Of a stretch of DNA of 64,000 nucleotides, positions 27,573-37,601 are shown piece after piece. Every line of letters starts with the position of its first letter. Within the stretch, counting starts at the first letter, position 1. The stretch covers positions 15,810,001-15,874,000 of the forward strand of contig NC_088316.1 in the NCBI RefSeq assembly GCF_910592395.1. The letters run 5' to 3'. Made by a program: the position numbers and the translations under genes. The notes under the pieces are model-generated. The model saw only the letters and a list, made by a program, of their open reading frames with translations. It was not told where the DNA came from and ran no database searches. Origin of the DNA: Lineus longissimus. Its lineage: Eukaryota > Nemertea > Pilidiophora > Heteronemertea > Lineidae.

Positions 27573-28979
27573 CTCTTGTTCTATTGGTAGACGTGACACT
27601 GCTCTTTAACCCCAAGCACCGCTTTTTCTTATTTTTTCAATCAAATTGCTAAAAATCGAAGTTAATTAACAGTAAAATGAACCTGGCGTCAATTTCAGTT
27701 GACCGCCATTATTGTTTACAATTGCTGTTGCTGCGCTTGATATATTCCGTGACAACCGCAAGTCTCCATAGTGAGCCGAAGACCGTGAAGTGTTTAAGAG
27801 ATGTGACTCAAATCTCCTCCTGTTCATTTTATTAGGAGGGTCACTGGTCAAATTGCCCTTGTCCATCCAGTTTGGTATGTTCACTGAAAATTTCCAGCAA
27901 TGGCTTGCCTCGTCTTCTGGTCACTCCAGTCCCTAGGCAATGGTGCGAATGTGATCTTCATCAGATTAGATTTAAAAGCTCCATCAACCACCAGATTGTC
28001 CAGTCCCATCAAGTTTTGTCTCATATATCGTCTCACATTCTAGTCTTCTCAGGGTGCATTGTCACACCATGTTTTCTATAGACGTACGTATCCAGTGGTA
28101 AAGCAAGCAGGAACAGCTCAATTGATACCAGGAGAAAAGAACTTTCCTGTTTTTTCCTATTGGCAGCGATATCTATAGCTATGTCGTTGGTACGGTGCAA
28201 CTTCCTGAATAGAGACTACTCTTCTTCTGTGAAATACTCTGCAGACCTCCTCTTGGTGTATTATAGCAGAGGTAACTCTACTGGAATTCCTATCAAATAA
28301 CACACACCATTATTTAACAAAACTGATTTTTATCAAAAAAGCATCTGTGGTTTTGTGAAATAAGTCTTCACCAAAAAAGATCCTTTCTATCAGGGACGGT
28401 AATACAATGTCACATCATGAACCTTTGTCCTGTTGATAAATTCCCAATGTTAAAATGTTTTACACCAGAGTTACCATGAAAAATATACATCTATAGATGA
28501 ACAGAAGGACAAAGAAATATGGCCAAATGTAGATTAGCAAGCTTACAGATTATATTACTTCCTTTAGCACTGTACAATGTAAACCTCTTTATTTTTGCGA
28601 GCCTAAATTTTTTGCAAGAGGGACGCAAATTGCAAACTTTCGAGGCCCAAAAAAGGATGTTTTTGCTAACATTTAGGGCCTTGAAAATCAAGGGGTTTAC
28701 AGGAACATGCATATGTACAATACAGATGCTATGTCATCTATTATTTTCTTGAAAAACATCACAGTAAATTAATTCAAAATTATTTACAAGTATCCCCAAT
28801 TTCAAGAGTTAAAACGTAATGCACACTGTTTGCAGTAGCTCAAGCACCAAACACATAGGTTTTTACAATTAATTAACCAATGCTAACGATATCTGCATTT
28901 CCCCAGAACTTAATATCCACAGGTCTAGTGACCAGACTGGGGGGCCAGCCTTAGAAGTCTGAACACATTCAACTAAGAA
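27573..28979. other. SCLT1 promoter and 5' UTR, then GMCL1 3' UTR
   Basis: The two minus-strand genes follow head to tail here. No extra coding exon is convincing; a 72-codon minus-strand frame at 27666-27884 has no domain. No named regulatory motif is apparent. Confidence 0.4.
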
Positions 28980-31900
28980 TCACACAATCCTCTCCGGATC
29001 AGGTACTTCTAACGGCAAAACATTTTCATCATTGTCATCAGCTACATTGACAGTATCATCATTCGATGTGTCATTGTCATTCTTGTTGTTAAAAGAGTCA
29101 CTATCTCCCAACCTCTCTCTCCTCAAGTTTGACGTTGAAGCACTCGTAGATGGCAATGTATCCCCGGCATCACTAGAAGATGCTGAACTACCACTCGTCG
29201 AAGCACCTGCGTCTAGTTTCCGTCGACATTTCTTTTTCAGTGGCCTCGGGCGGATTTTTGGGTTATTGTTCGTCGACTCCGGGTGGGCTTGTGAGATGAT
29301 GTCTGGTTCTGGAAGTTCCTTGAATTCCGAGTTTGGGGTGAAGTACAGAATGTTGACACTGACGTGGAGTGGGAACGTGACATGGCGGTCAACGGCCATA
29401 ATGACAGCTTCCTGGAAGGTCGAGATTAAGATTATGAAGGGGACTATACACATACCAAATCAAATCGAGGTACCAGCTTGTCTTTCTACATCTTCAATTA
29501 CACTTGCATTGCAGAAATTTCAGGCTTGATTCCTATTTTGTACAAAAGAATTTGACCTTGCTGTTTCTAAGAACAGGAACAGGAACAAGACATACTCTAT
29601 TTTCCAGAAGTGCACTCTAAGACTTTCAACCCAACTGCACTTGTTCCTTTTTTGGAGAGTTACAAATGAAATCGTTCCCAAAGTTTCAAACTGATCATAA
29701 CAAACTCACCTCATCCTTGCCAAGAGAGAGCCTCATGATTCCACTCGATTTGAGGTAGGTGGGTTGGCCAAACAGATCAAAGGAGGCAACACTAACTCTG
29801 GAAGACGAATTTGAAACATTGTGAGAACGAATGGACTTAGTGAGGTCATAATAGGGTCATCACATCAATCATCATATCTCAGTATCATATCAGTAGTGCA
29901 TTGCTTTAATTGTAACAGACAATAACATTTCAGTTCTATGTGTAGCTTTTTGTTGTCCTGGCGAAGATAGAGCTAATTGGCGGCTACCCCGAGGACCCTG
30001 TCTCTGGATTATTGTATTCTCTTTATATCTGTAACAAAGTCAACATTGCTTACAGAAGTCTCCACAGGCAGGCTGCCAGCAGATGAAGTAGTTACCTCCA
30101 AAGTACCAGGGGTATGGATATGAGCAGCACGGTAACTCCTGGACTATCAGTTACAACAAACTTATCTCACCTGAACATGATGTTCCTTGTCTGTTGAAGG
30201 CTGAGAGACATGGAGTATGACTGACTGTGAGTATTTCTTTTGAATAGAAGCAGCCTGCAAGAGAAAACCAATAAAAGCATTACACCATAAACCTTTAATG
30301 TTTTAGGACTTCACAATTCAAGCAATATTTGGGACTGACTGTAAGTGAATTCAGCTTTGCCTTTCCAGCGGTCTGGCGACTTTTTCTCTGGAAGGAGACC
30401 CCCAATGTTAAGCTCTAGTTGGATTTGTAAGGTTGGGATACAATTGTCTGCAACTTCAAAATGCAGCAATATGCATGCTTTCTTGTAAACGGGACAAAAC
30501 GACTCTTACTTGTTCGCGAATGTGACCAGAAGGTCAATCCCGTAGTTAAATCCTGTCCACCGCCAACAATATTCGCCTTCCTTTGGCAACACTCGACCAC
30601 ATCTCAATGTTTCGCGGTAGAATACATCATGGCTCACTGATTCATCCGGTCTGAAAATGTATGAAATCATAGAAATGGTTTAATGATACTTTTTCCTGGC
30701 GTGCAAGAAAAGCTCAGATTTTGGTAATTATGGCAAGAGATAACAGCATGACTTTATTTCATAGTATAAGTCAAACGAAAAGCTCTCTAATCTGAGTAAC
30801 TAACTGACAACTATAAGGAGAACATGAGACTGAAGAATGTCAGAGTAAGGTCAAATGCTTTATCAGTTTGTATATTAACTGCTTACCCTTTGTCAATTCC
30901 TTGTTCTACTGCCAGCATTTGATGCCATTGCTGCTTGAAAAGAGGGAAAAGCCACGCTGAAAGAAAACGAAATTGACTTCAATTAAGGTCAAGTTGAAGG
31001 TCATATTTGGCAGTCTCCACGGGACCTCATTTTGTCCTGAATCCTTATTCTGACAAGCCAATCTTGTGTCACATTCTTAATGTTTAAGTACACTTGCAGC
31101 TAGATCCACCAGCTGGCTCCAAGCTTCTTGAATGTTCAGCTACTATAAATGATTTCAACAAAATACCTCTGTACAACTGTATTCTCACCTTCGGGTATGA
31201 TACCTTCTGCTTGGAGTAGATTGGCAGATGTGATATCATTGATAACATGCCACAGTCGGATGCCACGGAATATCTCAAGCAACGGCTTACCCCGTGTGGA
31301 CCTCAATAGCGCTCCTGAAAGTGAAAGAAATCGGATTAAAACGAGTTGAGTGGTTACAGTGTGCGCGACTCTGTTCTCAACTGATTGACAAGAAGTGAGC
31401 ACAGCTCTTGCTGCATCTACTTGATACCGTGGTGAGCCTCTGTACAAATCTTAAGTGGCTGTTTTACAAGACAATAACAGTGTTTATCTCTTACTCATAC
31501 CACCTACCTTGGGACGTTACAAGGGATTAGTATTACCTTTACCCAACATCACTGAGTAGAACCTCAATATCTTGCTGATAAATATTTGCATATTTTGATC
31601 ACTTGTACATGTCACACGATAATCATATCAGATTGAAGACATCATTACAAAACTTACTGTTTTCTTCCTTCTTAAAAAAATCATCAGCTGCATTCACAAG
31701 TTGTTTAGAGGATCCATGCCAGTTTGGGGACAACCTCAGGAACACCCACTGGAAATAAGAATGCATACTGGTAAGCCCAACAGCCATGCAATTTCAAAAT
31801 AAGCTACGAGTCGCCACCAATGCACCATAACTAGATGATGTAACCTCCTTTTACCTCATGTAGATAGAATGAACCCCACTGAGCTGCATCTCTCCAATCC

Positions 31901-34900
31901 AATCAGTATCCTTTCAAATGGGGCTTTCATTTAATTTTTAAATTTCACTCCTACCTTCTTTAACATTGTGTAGATGTCCATCTCAACTTGCATCACAAAT
32001 AAATCCGGAGACGATACTAACTCAAACATCAAGTCGTAACTGAAAACAAAGAAGGAGCAACTTGTACAATATGATACAGGAAGGTTCAACTCCTCGGCTG
32101 AACTTACTCAATTCATGTGCGGTGGGCACTTTTTTTTACCACACTCAGCTTTTTACATGCTATGAATGAACAGGAAACACTTAAAAGTCGAGCTGATGCC
32201 TCTGTTAGATGTGCACCCTCATGACAACATCAAAGACACTAGTTTTGATCAACGGTTCACTACCATTCTATTTGGGCTCAGACAGTCTGGGTATCTCTTT
32301 ATTGAGGATGTTGTTTTGGCAAAATTTGTCTGCTTTACCTGATTTCTCTCAGCAGAGTAGCATTCTGTGATGTCATGAGGTTCTTCTCCAACCATTCCTT
32401 GCATTTCTTGGTCACCTGGAGTAGACCGTACATGTAGGATGCATCACAGTAGGAGCAGACGGTCTTGGAACTGAAAGAACATATGAAATCGATGTTTATA
32501 CCAAATATGGGAACAGGTTGCATACTTGTTTGGACGAGGTGAAAATGCAGGTGTCTGTGCACTGTTTGGTATACCCAGGAATTCTCAGGGAGGATTTAAG
32601 TGAGGCTCATTGGAACATGTTTATATTACAGGAGTTGGACCATCCAACAGTGAACGAAGATACATACCTGATTGTCTCTTTCATTGTGTCAGCACATTGC
32701 TGAATCAGCCCCTCCTGAAGAAGATGGAAAAGAGTCATGTTAATAACAAATTATATTGGTACACCTTGTTCTAAAAATGTTTTCTCCTTTGATGACCGTA
32801 GCAACTTTTTGGGAAGGGATAAATTTGACTATGATATCTTTTATCAAAAGCAGATGCTGTGTAACCTACTGTTGCTTTGATGAGGCTTTGGTATAAATCT
32901 GTGTAATATCCTATCATTCAAATTCAATAATTCTCAATTTGATTATACAAGTTGAGCAGACATGCACTGACAAGGATGCTGTGGAAGTGAGTTATTTCCC
33001 AACGGCAACTGCTTTCATCATTCAATGAAAACAACTCACCAAATGTAACAAAGATGCTGCGGCTAGTATACTGATCACTCTAGCCGGTTTAATATAGACA
33101 TCATCACGGTACAAGGAACCAAACGCCACGTTGAGAGCCTCTTCATCGATATTCTGGTCGGGGATTTCCATGCGGATCACTTTCTGGTTCGATTCCTTCC
33201 AACCGCCATTGAACATACTCGAGAAATAGCCAGACTGCAAAGACCAAAAAGATTAGAAAATATTACCGGTAATCATCAATCTTTTGTACCCAAACAGTAC
33301 ATTTAGCATTATTTCTTCATACCTCAACATTTGTCAGTGATTGCAGTGATTCACTTTTCAGTGTTACCCTGAATCCAGCATTTCCCAGTGTGAATCATGT
33401 GATCCCAGTGCAGACTTGGTGTTTGCCCAGTGTGAATCCAGTGGTTCCAGTGCAGACTTGGTGTTTGCCCAGTGTGAATCCAGTGGTTCCAGAATTGGAG
33501 CGGTGTTTTCTAGTATTCATCAAATAAATCATTCTGGGTAATCCACTTGATAATTGAGCCAAAATAAATCACAGCTTGTTATTTTCCCACTGGACTTACA
33601 AGCGGTCACATAAGACCCCATTTCACAATAAATAGTTAGAATAGATTAAATTTATCAAATGCTCAGTTCTCAACTTTTTCAAGACAAAATGGTACCTGTA
33701 ATTCTTCTCGCTGTACTTGCCACGGCTGTGACAGGGGTAGGGAAATTTTGGTTTCTTTGTTATTTCTCCAACACTAGGTTGGATGCTAGTTTAGATCTTA
33801 TCCCAAGACCCTGAGGTTTAACAGTTTCTAGAATTTCCTTCAGATCCCTACTACATGTTTCTGTTTCAGGCCGTCATCGACCCATCAAGCATTCTCCAAC
33901 TTGGCACTGATGGCTGTAAAACCAATTCAGAATGCGCATCAGATGAATGCTGTATCATCTCCAACCCCTGGATCATGAGCAAGAAGCGTGACCTGGCCCC
34001 ATGGGCAATCGCTATACCTTTCCCAGCATCAACAGGTAATGCTGTCAATTTTCATATGATTATCAATAATTTTTCCAATTAGAACCCTTTTGCAATGATA
34101 ATTCATACTACACTGTGTCTATCACGGCCACTTGAACTTCACGATGGAAGTGTGTCTCAAAGCTGCGGCTTTGCTCTGGGGCTCAAGCCAAGACCATTCA
34201 ACAATGGATGAACCATGATGAGCTACATGTACCTCAAAGAGAGAGGAGTCAAATCCAACTCATTTTTTCAGGTTCTTGTAAGAAGTACAAACTAGAGGGT
34301 GAGAACTGCGGTGGCTGGGAAACCTGTGGGTGTACCAAGGGTCTTACTTGTCATCATGAACAACCGCCTGTCCTCGTACCTTCCAAAAGGTCTATGATGC
34401 CAGGGATATTCACATGCAAGAGCAATGACCAATGATGTCTTCACACCACAAGTGGAAACACCAACAAATTTAACAAGAGGGAATCATCGGTCAACTTCCT
34501 ATTTGTTTCGTCAAATTCACTGTATTGCACAATAGTCCTCCAATAAATTTCTGTGAAATTTATCTAGGTGTTTGAAATAAGATATTTCTGTTGGTGTGCT
34601 CATCAATGCTCAAGAATATTAGAGTAAACCAGTGACTGAGCAATCCTAATAAGCCATTCTCTCAGTAAACTATGAGAGAAATAAGAATTTCACATACGTT
34701 TCATAGCAAGTACCCGATTCGGACAGTCCCCATCATTCCCATCGTATGACCAGATTGTTTTTTCTCACCCTTCCTCTTGTGGCGTCACTTATCACAAAAT
34801 CTGGTTTCTAATCAAGATTGATCTCAATTTATGATATGACAGCAGAACTTATCTTAATCCCCGTACAGCAGCCTCATAAGGGCGATAAAATTTAAATCAA

Positions 34901-37302
34901 CCTCAACAAACATTTCATTTTCACAAAACCTGAGAAGAGATCAGTGTTCAAAATGAAGATCGCTATTGTGTGTATGCTTTTGGTGGCAACTGTTGCTGCA
35001 GTGAGTATAAGTTTTTCTTGCCTCTATAGTCTGTTTTTAATGCCCCTATAGTCCATTTTTTGTGCCTCTATTTCACAATATGATTTCACAATATGATTTC
35101 AGGATATAATCAATCCACTTGGACTTATTTCCACCCACAACTGCAAATATGACTCCGACTGTGCCTCGACAGAATGTTGCGCCAAGTCTAACCCATGGAT
35201 CGCCAGCAGGAAGAGGCGTGGAGCTGAGCGTGTTCTCCCCCTCTCGTGGGACGCACTAGCCGGTAAAATCATATATTTCACTTTCCGCCATTTTCTATAA
35301 ACTCAGATGCATGAAATTCCTGATCACCTTGATAGTCAAAGCTCAAAGTATTGCTAGTACATGTAATATAGTATATGGTATATGACCTCAATTGAAAATA
35401 GCATCATCATCATCATCATCATCATGACATCATCAGTCTCAGATCTTATTTCATTGGGAGTAAAATCAGAAAAAGTATACATTGCATAACCCCTTATGCA
35501 AAAAAATTGTAGAGAAAAGTATACACAGCAATACCTTTTAGTCTTTCTTTTCACTAATTGCAGGTACGTGCAAAAAATACAGCCAAGAGGGTGAATCTTG
35601 TGGCAGCAAAATGTTTGGAGGATGTGGCTGCTCTAAAGGCCTTAACTGTGTATACCAGCCTCTGCCAACATTGACGCTCACACCCATTGAATTAAAACCA
35701 GTGGAATTGAAGCCAGCTAGGAAAATGGTGGTCGGAAACAGCCAATGCGAGGCATAAGACCTTTAAGAAATTTAATATTTGTAGCCGAGATTTGAAGTAA
35801 TAAAATGTGAAGAAAGTATTTCATGTCAGTGTTATTCAACAAGCTTTACTCATTGAACAACAGGATACTTTTTCCAACGGAGCATTTGAACTCTCAAAGT
35901 ACTGATGGTGAATCGCGTTGTCTAACATGGGACATCAAAATGAATGATTAAGAATTTCTGGCATTCACTCGAAAAACACTTGATCATTGGCATGGCATCC
36001 TGGTCCTATAAGCCAATTTCACAATTTGAGGTTTGTACATGTAAAACGGCTCCAGTTCATATAAAACCCATGTTTTACCGGCGTGTGATGTATCTATACC
36101 ACGGCTCCTCCTCTTCTATTTTTAGGTCACTGTCTGACATATCGCACGAAGGGTCAGACCTGCGGTGATGTCAATCATGCAGTCTGTGGGGACCAAGGCT
36201 GCGCTCCCGGCCTCACTTGCAAAATGAATGCCATCAGCTTCCCAACTGCCCAACCCATCACATTCAGTTTACCAGGATTCCCAACAATGAGGAAACTAGT
36301 TGAGCAGCCCTCACTACAGACATGCCAATAGGACTAAACTTGCTGCTACAGGGTTTGTCAAGATCAGACTCATTTCATTGTATTTGTCATTGCTAAAATA
36401 AAAGCTGAACACTAATAAAATTTTATGAATTGTAAAACGATTTTTCGATTGACCATACCTGGCAGACATAGACTTTATGAAGCTTCCACTCCCGTCCTAA
36501 CGCAACGATTGTGATGTCACTGTTTTCTCCATTCACAAACAACGTCTCATAAATGTATTTGGAGGTGGATTTCATCTTCTTCCTACAAAAAGATGGAACT
36601 TGTGGGACTTGACCTCTTGAAAATGTGCCGAGTTAACCCAGGATGAATCTGATGTTAAAAAAAACACTGCGTTGCGCACAACAGCAAATGATGCATAGTT
36701 AGGTGCAGTGCGCAACACACTGTTTTTTTCGAAGGAGATAGCGTTGACTAGAGGTCATATTAGTTATGTACAAACAGTACCATCGTCATATCCAAGACAG
36801 ATGCCGCAATGGCGATGTAACGAAAAAAGATGTCGTATTTCTCAAGACGTCATCGTCATCATCATCATCATCAACATAAGTCAAAGGTAAATCCTGCTGA
36901 CTTTATTTTACTGCATAATCTCATGGTATGTTATACGCGCTAGTGCCAGTAGCGGGCGTGGTTTACGTAAGCAGGTGTGGTACTCCCTCATACTCACAAC
37001 AACATGCTCAACGGGAACAGCAATAACATGTCTCTTGACGTTAAATCATGAATTGAAGACAATTAAACATAAAAAACGGAAATCTCAGGTCTCTTGTAGC
37101 ATGCATAGGCAGGGGTGTTTTCTTTTCATGCATTTGCATGAGTTTGTTTTGCTTGCCTTTTTGGTGTGTGCAAATCAATGTTTACAATGTCAGTATTTTG
37201 GTCATCAGACTCCCTTTCTTCAGAATCTGAATCTTCCAGGGGTCTCTTCCTCTTTGTTCCACCACCATGAAATGGAGATGAACTGCTCAAAAAGTTGCCC
37301 AT
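28980..37302 (-). CDS. GMCL1: Germ cell-less homologue, BTB/BACK-domain CUL3 adaptor at the nuclear envelope
   Basis: Thirteen coding exons: 37302-37157, 36582-36459, 33234-33040, 32714-32668, 32470-32339, 32039-31955, 31748-31658, 31314-31189, 30956-30887, 30650-30510, 30254-30171, 29797-29710, 29411-28980. The frame is continuous, 586 aa (human 515). It begins MGNFLS, a consensus N-myristoylation site like that of Drosophila Gcl, and has basic clusters TKRKRP and PKRKKMK. The BTB domain (about 55-165) contains SGYFSSMFNGGWKES and VAFGSLYRDDV. BACK and GCL domains follow with CKEWLEKNLMTSQN, FVMQVEMDIYTMLKKW and YCWRWTGFNYGIDLLVTF. The family recruits CUL3 ubiquitin ligase at the nuclear envelope and is needed for germ cell formation in flies. 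Odd points: intron 1 has a GC donor, and the last exon adds about 100 residues (KKKCRRK, then Ser/Asp/Asn-rich) beyond the human end. Intron 2 holds the ten-cysteine cluster. Confidence 0.95.
33384..33492. repeat. 42-bp tandem repeat, about 2.6 copies
   Basis: The unit CCCAGTGTGAATC...CTTGGTGTTTG starts at 33384, 33426 and 33468; the third copy is partial. It lies in GMCL1 intron 2, just upstream of the first nested cysteine-rich gene, so it could sit in that gene's promoter. Confidence 0.85.
33689..34435 (+). CDS. Secreted ten-cysteine protein A (prokineticin/colipase/Dickkopf-like fold)
   Basis: Three exons: 33689-33736, 33870-34035, 34272-34435; 125 aa. Exon 1 encodes a 16-residue signal peptide (MVPVILLAVLATAVTG). 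Exon 2 carries C-x5-C-x5-CC (DGCKTNSECASDECC), and exon 3 carries the other six cysteines (GSCKKYKLEGENC, CGC, GLTC and FTC). The order C, C, CC, C, C, C-x-C, C, C, including the shape of the LEGENCG segment, matches prokineticin/AVIT, astakine, colipase and the Dickkopf C-terminal domain. The mature N-terminus reads AVIDP rather than the AVIT of vertebrate prokineticins. Dibasic KKR follows the CC. Inferred role: secreted ligand or haemocyte cytokine; no receptor can be named. It lies inside a GMCL1 intron, antisense. Confidence 0.82.
34542..34547 (+). terminator. Poly(A) signal of ten-cysteine gene A
   Basis: AATAAA about 107 bases after the stop of gene A, well before the start of gene B at 34953. 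It supports two separate transcription units. Confidence 0.65.
34953..35757 (+). CDS. Secreted ten-cysteine protein B, tandem paralogue of A
   Basis: Three exons: 34953-35000, 35103-35262, 35564-35757; 133 aa, with the same intron positions and phases as gene A (0, then 1). The signal peptide is MKIAIVCMLLVATVAA. Exon 2 has HNCKYDSDCASTECC followed by SNPW, shared with A, and basic RKRR. Exon 3 has GTCKKYSQEGESC, a glycine-rich GGCGC, GLNC and a final SQCEA. Between the last cysteines lies a Leu/Pro/Thr-rich insert with a short repeat (ELKPVELKP). The fold assignment is as for A. The shared structure shows a recent tandem duplication. A second possible last exon lies downstream at 36126. Confidence 0.84.
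35799..35804 (+). terminator. Poly(A) signal of ten-cysteine gene B
   Basis: AATAAA 42 bases after the gene B stop. Confidence 0.65.
36126..36331 (+). CDS. Spare third exon of the ten-cysteine family: alternative last exon of gene B, or remnant of a third copy
   Basis: A pyrimidine-rich acceptor ending TTTTTAG precedes 36126. The frame then reads G-HCLTYRTKGQTCG, CGDQGCAPGLTC and ends PSLQTCQ with TAG at 36329-36331. It has the six C-terminal-half cysteines and starts in the same phase (1) as exon 3 of A and B. I find no signal-peptide exon or CC exon between 35757 and 36126. It could therefore be spliced to exon 2 of gene B in place of exon 3, giving a second C-terminal half, or be all that is left of a third gene. 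The reading frame is intact and has its own AATAAA at 36397. Confidence 0.65.
36397..36402 (+). terminator. Poly(A) signal after the spare ten-cysteine exon
   Basis: AATAAA 66 bases after the TAG at 36331. It supports the idea that the exon is transcribed as a 3' terminal exon. Confidence 0.55.
36658..36729. repeat. Short inverted repeat in GMCL1 intron 1
   Basis: Arms of about 22 bp (left 36658-36679, right 36708-36729, core TTGCGCAC / GTGCGCAA) are separated by about 28 bases. There are two or three mismatches. TGACCTCT and AGAGGTCA further out may extend the symmetry, as in a decayed MITE. Confidence 0.65.
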
Positions 37303-37601
37303 GATGATCTTTTCCGAGAGAAAATTGGAAAAAAAGAAATGTTTATGCTTCACTTGCGCGACACTCAGTGGGGAAATTCCTTCACTAAATAGGGCCTAGC
37401 CTCAAATAAATGAGTTTACTTTTTCTATGCTTCAGTACACCAATTCTAAGCATGAAAGTATAAAGAACGACAATATTAAAACTAAGAATTCTAAATAATT
37501 CATTGATACAGACTATGCAGTTTTAGATATCATTCTCATCATATCATTGTTTAAAGAAATTTTGGGTTCTAAGCTATTTAAATGCCAAGTCAGAAAACAA
37601 A
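37303..37601. promoter_or_regulatory. Shared divergent promoter region of GMCL1 and the TGOLN2-like gene
   Basis: Only 299 bp separate the two start codons, which face away from each other. Both 5' UTRs and core promoters must fit here unless upstream non-coding exons exist. No TATA box is obvious near either start. Confidence 0.55.

Noticed and set aside
29032-29529. 165-codon plus-strand frame
   Set aside because: It is the antisense of the GMCL1 last exon, whose minus-strand frame continues the conserved protein.
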